Assembly (NCBI RefSeq): GCF_002286815.1
Contig: NZ_MUNM01000084.1
Location: 1 to 64,000, forward strand
DNA: 64,000 nt
Reading direction: 5' to 3'
DNA from: Pseudomonas sp. PICF141
GTDB taxonomy: Bacteria > Pseudomonadota > Gammaproteobacteria > Pseudomonadales > Pseudomonadaceae
A program made the translations under genes and the position numbers. This document shows, in pieces, positions 8,938 through 17,885 of the stretch (its first letter is position 1; the number at the start of each line of letters is the position of its first letter). The notes under the pieces were generated by a model. It ran no database searches, was not told the origin of the DNA, and saw nothing but the letters and a program-made list of their open reading frames with translations.

Positions 8938-10058
8938 TGCAATTGGCATTTGTCTTGTACAAATATTTTCCGTTCGGGGGCTTGCAGCGCGACTTCATGC
9001 GCATCGCCCTGGAGTGTCAGCAACGTGGCCATCAGATTCGTGTCTATACGCTGATCTGGGAGGGCGACATTCCTCCTGGTTTCGAAGTGCTGGTGGCGCC
9101 GGTCAAGGCGTTCTTCAATCATCGGCGCAACGAAAAACTCACCGAGTGGATGGAGGCCGATCTGGCCAGGCGTCCGGTGGACCGCCTGATCGGTTTCAAC
9201 AAAATGCCGGGCCTGGATGTCTACTACGCCGCCGACGGCTGCTTCGAGGACAAAGCGCAAAACCTGCGCAATTCGCTGTACCGTCGCTGGGGCCGCTACC
9301 GGCACTTCGCCGAGTATGAGCGCGCGGTGTTCGCCAAGGACGCCAAAACCGAAGTGCTGATGATTTCCGAAGTCCAGCAGCCGCTGTTCGTCAAGCATTA
9401 CGACACGCCGCTTGCGCGTTTCCATTTACTGCCGCCGGGTATTGCTCTGGACCGTCGCGCACCGGCCAATGCCGCCGAGATCCGTGCGGGGTTTCGTCGC
9501 GAGTTCAACCTGAAAGAGGATGAACTGCTGCTGGTGCAAATCGGCTCCGGGTTCAAGACCAAAGGCGTGGACCGCAGCCTCAAGGCGCTGGCCGCCTTGC
9601 CCGTCGAGCTGAAAAAGCGTACCCGACTGTTTGTAATCGGCCAGGACGACCCCAAAGTATTCCAGTTGCAGAGCACCACACTGGGGCTCGGCGACAACGT
9701 GCAGTTCCTCAAGGGCCGCAGCGATATCCCGCGTTTCCTGCTCGGTGCCGATCTGTTGATCCATCCGGCGTACAACGAAAACACCGGGACGGTGCTGCTT
9801 GAAGCGGTGGTCGCCGGCTTGCCGGTGCTGGTGAGCGCGGTGTGCGGCTATGCCCATTACATCGCCGAGGCCGATGCCGGCCTGGTGCTGGACGAACCCT
9901 TCGAGCAAGCACAACTGACCCAATATCTGACCGGCATGTTGAATGACGCAAATGCACGGGCGGCCTGGAGCCGCAACGGTCTGGCTTTCGCCGAGACGGC
10001 CGACCTCTACAGCATGCCGCAGCACGCGGCCGATGTGATTCTGGCGGAGCACGCTTAA
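8937..10058 (+). CDS. waaG: LPS core glucosyltransferase I (GT4)
   Basis: The 373-residue protein begins MQLAFVLYKYFPFGGLQRDF, the typical WaaG N-terminus. It carries the GT4 donor-site segment NENTGTVLLEAVVAGLPVLV near residue 280. It adds the first hexose of the outer core to HepII using a UDP-sugar. It overlaps waaC and waaP by one base each, as in the conserved Pseudomonas waaFCGP operon. Confidence 0.96.
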   Translation: MQLAFVLYKYFPFGGLQRDFMRIALECQQRGHQIRVYTLIWEGDIPPGFEVLVAPVKAFFNHRRNEKLTEWMEADLARRPVDRLIGFNKMPGLDVYYAADGCFEDKAQNLRNSLYRRWGRYRHFAEYERAVFAKDAKTEVLMISEVQQPLFVKHYDTPLARFHLLPPGIALDRRAPANAAEIRAGFRREFNLKEDELLLVQIGSGFKTKGVDRSLKALAALPVELKKRTRLFVIGQDDPKVFQLQSTTLGLGDNVQFLKGRSDIPRFLLGADLLIHPAYNENTGTVLLEAVVAGLPVLVSAVCGYAHYIAEADAGLVLDEPFEQAQLTQYLTGMLNDANARAAWSRNGLAFAETADLYSMPQHAADVILAEHA

Positions 10059-10864
10059 TGAAGTTGATGCTGGCTGAACCGTTCAAGAGCCTCTGGGCCG
10101 GACGCGATCCGTTCGCCGAAGTCGAGGGCCTCAAGGGCGAGGTGTACCGCGAGCTTGAAGCGCGCCGGACACTGCGTACCGAAGTGGACGGTCACGGGTT
10201 CTTCGTGAAAATCCACCGTGGCATCGGCTGGGGCGAGATTTTCAAAAACCTGCTGACCGCCAAACTTCCAGTGCTTGGTGCAGGCCAGGAATGGAAGGCC
10301 ATTCAGCGCCTGCAAGAAGTCGGCGTGCCGACCATGACCGCTGTCGCTTACGGCGAAAAAGGCAGCAATCCGGCAGACCAGCATTCGTTCATCGTCACGC
10401 AAGAGCTGGCGCCCACTGTCAGCCTCGAAGATTTCAGCATCGACTGGGTCAAGCAACCACCCGAGCCAAAACTCAAGCGCGCCTTGATCGCCGAAGTCGC
10501 GCGCATGACCGGCATGATGCACCGCGCCGGGGTTAACCACCGCGACTGCTACATCTGTCACTTCCTGCTGCACACCGATAAACCCGTGACAGCCGATGAC
10601 TTCAAGCTGTCGGTGATCGATCTGCACCGTGCCCAGACGCGTCCGACGATTACCCGACGCTGGCGTGACAAGGACCTGGCGGCGCTGTATTTTTCGGCGC
10701 TCGACATTGGCCTGACCCGTCGCGACAAACTGCGTTTCCTCAAGGGTTACTTCCAGCAGCCATTACGCCAGATCCTGGCTGAAGAAGCACAATTGCTGGC
10801 ATGGCTCGAGGGCAAGGCCGGTAAGCTCTATGAGCGTAAACAGCGGTATGGGGATGCGCTCTGA
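10058..10864 (+). CDS. waaP: LPS core heptose(I) kinase
   Basis: This 268-residue kinase phosphorylates HepI of the inner core, which in Pseudomonas is needed for outer-membrane integrity and viability. The catalytic segment NHRDCYICHFLL puts the aspartate at residue 163, the position reported as catalytic in P. aeruginosa WaaP. FFVKIHRGIGWGEIFKNLL supplies the nucleotide-binding lysine, and VIDLHRAQ is the metal-binding aspartate region. It overlaps its neighbours by single bases (TAATG, TGATG). Confidence 0.96.
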   Translation: MKLMLAEPFKSLWAGRDPFAEVEGLKGEVYRELEARRTLRTEVDGHGFFVKIHRGIGWGEIFKNLLTAKLPVLGAGQEWKAIQRLQEVGVPTMTAVAYGEKGSNPADQHSFIVTQELAPTVSLEDFSIDWVKQPPEPKLKRALIAEVARMTGMMHRAGVNHRDCYICHFLLHTDKPVTADDFKLSVIDLHRAQTRPTITRRWRDKDLAALYFSALDIGLTRRDKLRFLKGYFQQPLRQILAEEAQLLAWLEGKAGKLYERKQRYGDAL

Positions 10865-11598
10865 TGTCGGGTTGGACCCTGGAACCTGCTTACAGCGATC
10901 TGGCAGAAGACTTCGGCAATCTTGACGCGGTGTTCGCGCTCAAGGGCGAGCGACTGACCCGCGATCCGCTGTCCGAGGTCATTCGCGTCCAGCGCAATGG
11001 CGTCAACTATTACGTCAAGCGTTACGTCGGCGCTGGCAAAGGCCTGCGCCGTTACCTGGGTAAACCACGGGTGAAGGCCGAGTGGCAGAACCTCAAGCGT
11101 TTTGCCAAATGGGGTATTCCCACCGCCGAAGTAGTGGCCTGGGGGCTGGAGCGACGCGGCGTGGCATACAACCGTGGGGCGATGATCACCCGCGAACTGC
11201 CAAATACCGAAGCTCTATCGGCCCTGGCTGACCGACATGACCCGAAACTGGCGGACCGCGCCTGGGTGGATAGCATCAGCCGGCAGCTGGCGGGCTATAC
11301 CCGGACCATGCACCATCATCGTTTCACCCACAATGATTTGAAATGGCGCAACCTGCTGATCGACGATGAGGCGCGGCTGTTTCTGATCGATTGCCCCAAC
11401 GGTGACTTCTGGCGCGGCTTCTGGCTCAAGTACCGGATCACCAAAGACCTGGCGTGTCTGGACAAGGTGGCCAAATATCATCTGTCCGCCACCCAGCGTC
11501 TGCGCTTCTATCTGCAATACCGCCAAAGCACCCGGCTCGATGCCGCCGACAAACAACGGATCAGGCACGTGGTGAGATTTTTCGAGGGACGCGAATGA
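10864..11598 (+). CDS. LPS kinase, InaA family (PA5008-like)
   Basis: The 244-residue protein belongs to the WaaP/InaA kinase family. YYVKRYVGAGKGLRRYLG holds the ATP-binding lysine, FTHNDLKWRNLLID the catalytic aspartate (residue 158), and LFLIDCPNGDFW the metal-binding aspartate. It probably phosphorylates a second position of the inner-core heptoses, but the target cannot be read from the sequence. It starts on the last base of waaP and overlaps the next gene by four bases (ATGA). Confidence 0.88.
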   Translation: MSGWTLEPAYSDLAEDFGNLDAVFALKGERLTRDPLSEVIRVQRNGVNYYVKRYVGAGKGLRRYLGKPRVKAEWQNLKRFAKWGIPTAEVVAWGLERRGVAYNRGAMITRELPNTEALSALADRHDPKLADRAWVDSISRQLAGYTRTMHHHRFTHNDLKWRNLLIDDEARLFLIDCPNGDFWRGFWLKYRITKDLACLDKVAKYHLSATQRLRFYLQYRQSTRLDAADKQRIRHVVRFFEGRE

Positions 11599-12347
11599 CT
11601 GATTTCCTGGCTGCTGAAGACCGTGCGCTGCTTGAGCGTCATGGCCTTGGCACCTTCGACGCACTCTGGGCCAAACAGCTCGAGGCGGTGGATGAGCCCA
11701 ATACCGTCGGTGGTGGCTGGAGCAGTGTATTTCGGCTAGAGCTGGAAGGTCATGGTTACTACCTCAAGCGCCAGTGCAATTACCTGACGCGTACATTGCA
11801 TTCTCCCTTTGGCGAGCCAAGTTTTGCCCGTGAGTTTCGCACCATCAGGCGTTATCAGAAACTGGGTATTCCGGCGTTGCAGGCGGCGTTCTTCGGTGAG
11901 CGCAAAGTCGGCGGCGAAGTCCGGGCGATTCTGCTGACCCGTGCGCTGGACGGTTGGGATGATCTGGATTCACTGTTGCAGCGCTGGTCCGACCTGAGCG
12001 CGGCACAGCGCACGGCAATTCTGAAAGCCTGTGGGCAACTGGCGCGTCGCCTGCATGAGATGCGTCAACTGCATGGATGCTTCTATCCCAAGCATATTTT
12101 TCTCCAGGCCACCGGTGACGGTTACCAGGCTCAGTTGATCGACCTGGAAAAAACCCGGCCATTGCTGTTTGGCCAACGTGATCGGGTCAAGGACCTGGAG
12201 CCGTTGCTGCGTCGGGCGTCGGAATGGAGCGAAAGTCAGCTGCGCGAGTTGTTGGCGGCTTATCTGGATCAGCCCTTGAACAGTTCGCTGGTGGACAGTT
12301 GGGTATCGCGCCTGAGTGCGCGGCGCAGTCACAAGGAGGCGCGCTGA
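11595..12347 (+). CDS. InaA-family LPS kinase-like protein with altered catalytic motif (PA5007-like)
   Basis: The 250-residue protein aligns with WaaP at the N-lobe (GYYLKRQCNYLTRTLHSPFG) and the C-lobe (QAQLIDLEKTRPL). The catalytic-loop segment reads LHGCFYPKHIFL where WaaP has NHRDCYICHFLL, so a cysteine stands in place of the catalytic aspartate. It may be a pseudokinase or use another residue. I chose the ATG at 11595, overlapping the upstream stop by four bases, over upstream in-frame starts that run far into the previous gene. Confidence 0.85.
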   Translation: MTDFLAAEDRALLERHGLGTFDALWAKQLEAVDEPNTVGGGWSSVFRLELEGHGYYLKRQCNYLTRTLHSPFGEPSFAREFRTIRRYQKLGIPALQAAFFGERKVGGEVRAILLTRALDGWDDLDSLLQRWSDLSAAQRTAILKACGQLARRLHEMRQLHGCFYPKHIFLQATGDGYQAQLIDLEKTRPLLFGQRDRVKDLEPLLRRASEWSESQLRELLAAYLDQPLNSSLVDSWVSRLSARRSHKEAR

Positions 12348-13798
12348 TGCGTTTGTCCGAACTGAAACACGCGGGCCGCAGCCCGAGCCTGCCTCTAAGC
12401 ATTCCACTGGCCGATGCCGCAGGGGTTGCAGAGTTGCAATTGCTAAGCCTGCTGCGGGTGTTGCCCGGGCAGCGCTATGTGGGTGCCGGCATATGGCGCG
12501 GCCGGCCGGTGCTGGCCAAGTTGCTGGTCGGCAATAAAGCGGCACGGCATTTTCAGCGTGAACTGGACGGCGTGCGTTTGCTTGCCGGCCAGGGATTGAC
12601 CACGCCATTGTTATTGGCTGATGGCCTGAAGCACGGCGAGGGCGGCTGGCTGCTGTTCGATTTCCTTGAGGGCGCCGAGAGCCTGGGGGATGCCTGGAAA
12701 CAGGTCGAACACTTGCCAGTGCTGGCGGATGAACAATCAGCCGTGCTGGCCGAGGCGCTGGGGGCGATCGCGCATCTGCACAGCAAGGGGTTGTGGCAGG
12801 AAGATTTGCATCTGGACAACTTGCTGCGCCATGGCGGTCAGTTGTATTTGATCGATGGCGCCGGCATCTGTGCCGAGACGCCTGGCAAGCCACTGTCGCA
12901 ACACAAAGTCTTGGAAAATCTCGGGGTATTTTTCGCTCAGTTGCCCAAGTCACTGGAGCCTTTTACCGAAGAGTTGCTGGTGTATTACTTGTTGGCAAAC
13001 GGCGAGCATGCCTTACCCATGGAAGCGCTGCAGAAGCAGATCGACAAGGTCCGTCGCTGGCGTTTGAAGGATTTCCTGATCAAGGTCGGCCGCGAATGCA
13101 CGCTGTTCTGCGTCCAGCGCGGGGCGTTTGGCTTGCGGGCGATTCGCCGTGAAGAAGAGGCGGCGATGTTGCCGGTGCTGGAGCAGGCCGATGCCTTGCT
13201 CGATCAAGGCCATCTGTACAAGACCGGCGGCGCCGCGAGCGTCGGCAAGGTCGAAGTGGCGGGTCGCACATTGCTGGTCAAACGCTACAACATCAAGGGC
13301 TTTGCCCATTGGCTCAAACGTTTCTGGCGCCCGAGCCGCGCCTGGCATTCATGGCGTGAAGGCAATCGCCTGGCATTCCTGGGCATCGCCACGCCCAAGC
13401 CACTGGCGTTGTGGGAGAAGCGTTTTCTGTGGTTGCGCGGTCGGGCGTATCTGGTGACCGAGTATTTGCCTGGACCGGACATCATCGAGCGGTTTGCGCC
13501 ATACGTGGAGAGCGGCGAAGCGCCGCAAGCCGAGCTTCAGGCTCTGGATCACCTGTTCGCCGAACTGATTCGCGAGCGCATCAGCCATGGCGATTTCAAG
13601 GGCCATAACCTGTTCTGGCAGCAGGATCGCTGGGCGCTGATCGACCTGGATTCGATGTGTCAGCATAACTCGCTCAGTAGCTTTGCTGCGGCGTATGCGC
13701 GGGATCGGGCGCGGTTCATGCGCAATTGGCCTGAAAACAGTGCGCTGTACCAAGTGATTGATCAGCGTTTGCCCAAAGATATTTCCAGCGCTACTTGA
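12347..13798 (+). CDS. Tandem InaA-type kinase protein (PA5006-like)
   Basis: The 483-residue protein is about twice the size of its neighbours and contains two kinase-like halves. Half one has RPVLAKLLVG, then WQEDLHLDNLL and LYLIDGAGIC at about residues 147-175. Half two has RTLLVKRYNIKGFAHWLKRF, then SHGDFKGHNLFW and ALIDLDSMCQ toward the C-terminus. Both halves keep the catalytic aspartate. It is the last gene of the waaFCGP-kinase operon. A role in LPS core phosphorylation is inferred from family and context. The ATG at 12347 overlaps the previous TGA by one base. Confidence 0.85.
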   Translation: MRLSELKHAGRSPSLPLSIPLADAAGVAELQLLSLLRVLPGQRYVGAGIWRGRPVLAKLLVGNKAARHFQRELDGVRLLAGQGLTTPLLLADGLKHGEGGWLLFDFLEGAESLGDAWKQVEHLPVLADEQSAVLAEALGAIAHLHSKGLWQEDLHLDNLLRHGGQLYLIDGAGICAETPGKPLSQHKVLENLGVFFAQLPKSLEPFTEELLVYYLLANGEHALPMEALQKQIDKVRRWRLKDFLIKVGRECTLFCVQRGAFGLRAIRREEEAAMLPVLEQADALLDQGHLYKTGGAASVGKVEVAGRTLLVKRYNIKGFAHWLKRFWRPSRAWHSWREGNRLAFLGIATPKPLALWEKRFLWLRGRAYLVTEYLPGPDIIERFAPYVESGEAPQAELQALDHLFAELIRERISHGDFKGHNLFWQQDRWALIDLDSMCQHNSLSSFAAAYARDRARFMRNWPENSALYQVIDQRLPKDISSAT

Positions 13799-13801
13799 GT
13801 C

Positions 13802-13833
13802 GGGTCTTTGACCCGTCGCGGGCAAGCCCGCGA
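13802..13833. repeat. Short stem-loops / REP-like half element after the kinase operon
   Basis: A small stem GGGTC-TTT-GACCC (about 13802-13814) is followed by the palindrome TCGCGGGCAAGCCCGCGA at 13816-13833, which resembles a Pseudomonas REP half site. It may act as the 3' end of the operon transcript. The stretch from 13834 to about 13960 shows no gene. Confidence 0.45.
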
Positions 13834-13964
13834 TGGCGACAGATCAGTCTGCCGAGATCTAGAGGACAAGTTCTTATGAACCGTCCTACATGATCTACAG
13901 ATCCCGTGAATTGTGCCCTGAATAGCCGCGATGCTAGTTTGCCTGACGTTCTCGGGGGCAGATA

Positions 13965-14117
13965 TTGACGAAAAAAATGGCTATGTTGCCGAGTACTTTC
14001 TCACTGGCGCTATTCGGCTGTGGAACTGCCGTCACAGTGCTGCAGAGTGACGAGGAGGCCACCCGTGGCCTCAGAAAACAAAAAACCTATGCCAGTCCAT
14101 CCCTAAAGGGTGAATAG
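13965..14117 (+). pseudogene. Truncated, frameshifted YceK/YidQ-type lipoprotein gene
   Basis: A 50-codon frame from a TTG at 13965 (or 46 codons from the ATG at 13977) reads MTKKMAMLPSTFSLALFGC, a lipoprotein signal with an LFGC lipobox. GTAVTVLQSDEEATRGLRKQ and KTY follow, a segment I recognise from the DUF1375 YceK/YidQ family. After KTY the frame shifts: restoring one base gives YCQSIP, the family's next residues, and then homology stops. The rest of the roughly 90-residue protein is missing and the DUF3800 gene begins four bases later. A GGGGG ribosome-site-like run precedes the TTG. Confidence 0.7.
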
Positions 14118-14120
14118 CTC

Positions 14121-14984
14121 GTGTCGACCTCGATTTTGCACTCTCAACAGCTTGTTCTTTTTGAAAGCGAAAACGAAAGCGACGCTGAAACTGATGTTGA
14201 GGCGAAAAAGCTGTTACCTCCGCTCGGAAGGTACAGCGATTTCATAATCTATGTAGATGAGAGCGGCGATCATGGGATGCAAACATTAGATCCAAACTAT
14301 CCAATGTTTGTTCTGGCATTTTGTGTGTTTCATAAAGGGCATTATTGCGAAAAGGTTATTCCTGCCCTTCAGAAGTTTAAATTTAATCATATGGGGCATG
14401 ACCTGATCGGTCTGCATGAATTGGAAATTCGAAAAGAAAAGGGAGCATTCTCCAGTCTATTCACGTCGAGGCATCACAAACATGCCTTTCTTGACGAGTT
14501 GACGGGCATCATTGAAGCCAGCAATTTCGTTCTGATCAGTTGTGTTATCGACAAAGCTGCCCTTCGCGAAAAACAAGGTCCTGTCCACAATCCTTATCAC
14601 GTCGCACTCGGTTTCTGTCTGGAAACGCTTTATGAGTACTTACAAGAAAAAAATCAACAGAGCGTATTAACTCATGTGATTTTCGAGCGTCGAGGGAAGC
14701 GGGAGGATAACGAGCTTGAACTGGAGTTTCGTCGCATGTGCGATGGCGCGAATCGATTGGGCATTCAGTTGCCGTTCGATATTGTCTTTGCAACCAAGCA
14801 AGCGAATTCTACGGGGTTACAACTAGCGGATCTTGTTGCAAGACCCATTGGTATGAGCGTTTTGCGGTCTGGGCAAGAAAATCGTGCCTTTGATGTACTC
14901 AAGCGCAAGTTCTACTGCAGTGGTGGGCGTAACAATGTGGGGGAGGGTTTCGAGAACTGGGGTTTAAAGATTTTCCCTCTCTGA
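14121..14984 (+). CDS. DUF3800 domain protein, accessory
   Basis: The 287-residue protein starts at a GTG with AAGGGTGA eight bases upstream. The DUF3800 hallmark IIYVDESGDHG lies at residues 43-53 and the C-terminal conserved block TGLQLADLVARPIG near 230-245. A polar, acidic N-terminus (residues 10-30) precedes the domain. DUF3800 proteins are thought to have an RNase H-like fold with acidic residues, and they recur in mobile and defence-associated loci; the activity is unproven. The gene is visibly more AT-rich than its neighbours and interrupts the LPS block, so I infer recent acquisition. No partner gene is adjacent. Confidence 0.85.
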   Translation: MSTSILHSQQLVLFESENESDAETDVEAKKLLPPLGRYSDFIIYVDESGDHGMQTLDPNYPMFVLAFCVFHKGHYCEKVIPALQKFKFNHMGHDLIGLHELEIRKEKGAFSSLFTSRHHKHAFLDELTGIIEASNFVLISCVIDKAALREKQGPVHNPYHVALGFCLETLYEYLQEKNQQSVLTHVIFERRGKREDNELELEFRRMCDGANRLGIQLPFDIVFATKQANSTGLQLADLVARPIGMSVLRSGQENRAFDVLKRKFYCSGGRNNVGEGFENWGLKIFPL

Positions 14985-15134
14985 GAAAGCGAAAAGCCCC
15001 GGTGAAACTCACCGAGGCCACAACGCCGACCGGGATCCCCCAGTCCATTTGCGCAGGAGTCTATGTCGAGGTCCTTAATCTGTCAACGCGCCGGCTCGCC
15101 ACTTCTCGCTAGAGGCTTGCCACCGCTTTTAAGC

Positions 15135-15140
15135 TATAAT
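15135..15140 (+). promoter_or_regulatory. Candidate -10 box upstream of wapO
   Basis: A perfect TATAAT lies about 95 bases before the wapO start, in a non-coding stretch. The nearest TTGCCA (15117-15122) is only 12 bases away, too close for a standard -35, so the upstream element is uncertain. It would drive a separate outer-core transcript starting with wapO. Confidence 0.35.
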
Positions 15141-15232
15141 CCCGCCCTTTAGCTGACTCTCGCCCCTTGCGAGGGCACATTAATTTTTGAGGCGCATTGC
15201 GCCTGCACGCAGACTTAAGAGGCTAGACCCCT

Positions 15233-16987
15233 GTGGCATTGACGATTCTTGGCCTGTCCGGCGCCCTTAGCCATGATCCTTCCGCAGCCCTGTATATCGA
15301 CGGCAAGCTGGTCGCGGCGGCAGAAGAAGAGCGCTTCGTGCGCGATAAACATGCAAAGAACCGCATGCCTTACGAATCGGCGAAGTTCTGTCTCGAACAA
15401 GCAGGCATCAAGCCGTCCGACGTTGATGTGGTAGCGATTCCATTCGCGCCGATCAGCCTGTTCGGCAAGGCTCGCTGGCACTATGCCAAGCGTTACTGGT
15501 ACGCCCCGGACCGCGCCCTCGACGCAATCCTGATGGGCAATCGTCGCTACAAGCGCTATCGCAACAAGATCGTCTGGTGCCTCGAGCAACTGGGCTTCGA
15601 TCCGAAGAAAATCAAGATCGAACCGGTCGAACATCACCTGGCCCACGCCTCCAGCGCTTACCACTGCTCCGGTTTCAAAGAGAAAACCGCGATCCTGGGG
15701 ATCGACGGCAAGGGTGAGTACGCCACGACCTTCTTCGGTTACGGCGAAAACGGCAAGATCCACAAGATCAAGGAATTCTTCGATCCTGACTCCCTCGGCG
15801 GCCTGTACGGCGCGATCACCGAGTTCCTCGGTTTCGAGATGCTCGACGGTGAGTTCAAGGTCATGGGCATGGCGCCGTACGGCGACGCGAGCAAATACGA
15901 TTTCTCCCGTCTGGCCTCGTTCGAAAATGGCGAACTGGTGATCAACACGGATTACGCCAACGTCATCGGCCTGCGTCGCCATAAAGAGAAGGGCAAGGGT
16001 TTCTATTTTTCGCCGAAGCTGATCGAGTGGCTGGGTCCCAAGCGCGAAGGCGACATCGCCGATGAACCTTACATCCACTACGCCGCGAGCATGCAAGCGC
16101 TGTTCGAGAAACTGGCGCTGCAGATGATCGACCACTACCTGGGCGATGTGCTCAAGGAAACCGGCAAACTGGCTTTCGCCGGTGGCTGTGCGTTGAACGT
16201 CAAGTTGAACCAGAAAATCATTGCCCGAGACGACATCAAGGAGTTGTTCGTTCAGCCTGCGTCCGGCGATGCCGGTACTGCGGTCGGCGCGGCGGCTTAC
16301 GTGTCCCATGCCCGTGGGGTGCCGGTCGAGAAGATGGAACACGTCTACCTCGGCCCGTCCTACAGCAACGAAGACGTGCTCGCGGCCTGTGCCCGTCACC
16401 CGAACAAGCCTGCATGGCGCAAGCTTGAGAACATGCCGGAGCAGATCGCCAAGATCATGGTCGACGGCAACCCGGTGGCCTGGTTCCAGGGTCGCATGGA
16501 GTTCGGTCCGCGCGCCTTGGGCGGTCGTTCGATCATCGGTTGCCCGAGCGCGACCGGCGTGGCTGACCGCATCAACCACCAGATCAAGTTCCGCGAGCGC
16601 TGGAGGCCTTTCTGCCCGTCGATGCTCGACACCGTTGCGCCACAGATGATCAAGATCGATCACCCGGCGCCGTTCATGACCTTCACTTTCGAAGTGGCTG
16701 AAGAATGGAAAACCCGCGTGCCGGAAGTCGTCCACGAAGATGGCACATCCCGGGCTCAGGTGCTCAAGCGCGAATACAATCCGCGCTATTACGACATGAT
16801 GAAGGCGCTGGAAGTGCTGACCGGTAACGGCGTGTCGCTGAATACGTCGCTCAACCGTCGTGGCGAGCCGATGATCTGCTCGCCGACCGATGCCTTGAAC
16901 ATGTTCTTTGGTTCCGACCTGCAGTACCTGATCATGGAAGACATTCTGGTGGTCAAAGAAGGTGCGAACGAGTATGCGGTTGACTGA
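15233..16987 (+). CDS. wapO: LPS core O-carbamoyltransferase (NodU/CmcH family)
   Basis: The 584-residue protein has the two-domain carbamoyltransferase architecture. The N-terminal Kae1-like part starts LTILGLSGALSHDPSAALYI and has EHHLAHASSAYH near residue 132. The C-terminal part has FQGRMEFGPRALGGRSI near 418. In P. aeruginosa the counterpart PA5005 (WapO) transfers carbamoyl to heptose II of the core. The start is a GTG at 15233, as no ATG matches the N-terminus. It overlaps wapH by 14 bases. Confidence 0.92.
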   Translation: MALTILGLSGALSHDPSAALYIDGKLVAAAEEERFVRDKHAKNRMPYESAKFCLEQAGIKPSDVDVVAIPFAPISLFGKARWHYAKRYWYAPDRALDAILMGNRRYKRYRNKIVWCLEQLGFDPKKIKIEPVEHHLAHASSAYHCSGFKEKTAILGIDGKGEYATTFFGYGENGKIHKIKEFFDPDSLGGLYGAITEFLGFEMLDGEFKVMGMAPYGDASKYDFSRLASFENGELVINTDYANVIGLRRHKEKGKGFYFSPKLIEWLGPKREGDIADEPYIHYAASMQALFEKLALQMIDHYLGDVLKETGKLAFAGGCALNVKLNQKIIARDDIKELFVQPASGDAGTAVGAAAYVSHARGVPVEKMEHVYLGPSYSNEDVLAACARHPNKPAWRKLENMPEQIAKIMVDGNPVAWFQGRMEFGPRALGGRSIIGCPSATGVADRINHQIKFRERWRPFCPSMLDTVAPQMIKIDHPAPFMTFTFEVAEEWKTRVPEVVHEDGTSRAQVLKREYNPRYYDMMKALEVLTGNGVSLNTSLNRRGEPMICSPTDALNMFFGSDLQYLIMEDILVVKEGANEYAVD

Positions 16988-17885
16988 CGTGCTGATCAGT
17001 ATCGTTATTCCTGCTTATAACTACGCCAAAACCCTGCCGCGTGCGGTGAATTCGGTGTTGGCGCAGTTGGGGGATGCCCAGGCCGAGTTGCTGGTGATCG
17101 ATGACGGTTCCACTGATGCGACGCCACAAGTTCTGGAGCAGCTGCTGACTGAGCATGCGGGAAGCTTTAGAGCCCTGCGCAAACCCAATGGCGGTTTGTC
17201 TTCGGTGCGTAATCGCGGGATCGAGGAAGCCCGGGGGCAATACCTGATCTTCCTCGATGCCGATGATGAGATGGCGCCTGGTGCGCTGGCTGCGTTGACC
17301 CGGCATATCTCCAGCCATCCTGACAGCCGTTTGATCATTGGCGGTCACTGGTCGGTGTTCGACGACGGTCGTCGTGTCCAGCATGCCGTCAAACCCTTGC
17401 CAGCTACCCCGCGCCAGCGTGTGCGGGGTTACTTGCTGGACAAGACGGTATCGCTGTCCAATGGCGCCTGCGCGATGCATCGTGAAGTGTTTGCACCGGG
17501 CAACTATCCTGAGCACTTGCGCAACGTTGAAGATATTCCGGTGTTCGCTCAGGTGCTGGCGCGGTTTCCGTGCACGGTGCTCGATCAGCCGCTGGCGCTG
17601 ATCTACAAGCATGGCGACAGCATGCGCCATGACCTCAAGCAAAGCCTGGCCGCAGGCGTGGGGATGGTTGATGAAGTATTTTCCTCGGCCCGCATGCCTC
17701 AAGAATTGCAGGACCTGCGCCAGGCTTTCCTGGCTCAGCGCTGCCTGTCGTTGTTCCGCGATTGCTACAGTGCCGGCGATTATGTCAACGCCAAGGCTTT
17801 TTACGCCCGCGCCGTGCGCGCCAATCTGCGCTCGCTGACGCGCTGGTCCTATACCCGCAAGGCCATCCGGTTGTTATTCAAGTGA
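16974..17885 (+). CDS. wapH: Core glycosyltransferase, GT2 family
   Basis: The 303-residue protein begins MRLTDVLISIVIPAYNYAKT and carries IDDGSTD (about residue 42) and LDADDE (about 95), the nucleotide-sugar and metal motifs of GT-A family 2 enzymes. Position after wapO matches PA5004 (WapH), an outer-core transferase; the exact sugar here is unknown. I prefer the ATG at 16974 over a GTG 12 bases earlier. It overlaps both neighbours. Confidence 0.85.
   Translation: MRLTDVLISIVIPAYNYAKTLPRAVNSVLAQLGDAQAELLVIDDGSTDATPQVLEQLLTEHAGSFRALRKPNGGLSSVRNRGIEEARGQYLIFLDADDEMAPGALAALTRHISSHPDSRLIIGGHWSVFDDGRRVQHAVKPLPATPRQRVRGYLLDKTVSLSNGACAMHREVFAPGNYPEHLRNVEDIPVFAQVLARFPCTVLDQPLALIYKHGDSMRHDLKQSLAAGVGMVDEVFSSARMPQELQDLRQAFLAQRCLSLFRDCYSAGDYVNAKAFYARAVRANLRSLTRWSYTRKAIRLLFK

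Noticed and set aside
13965..14117. Intact small lipoprotein gene
   Set aside because: Homology continues in another frame and then stops, so I call it a pseudogene.
15117..15140. Full sigma-70 promoter TTGCCA/TATAAT before wapO
   Set aside because: The spacer is only 12 bases; just the -10 was kept, at low confidence.
15215..16735. 506-codon minus-strand frame opposite wapO
   Set aside because: Shadow of a high-GC gene with strong third-position bias; no motifs.
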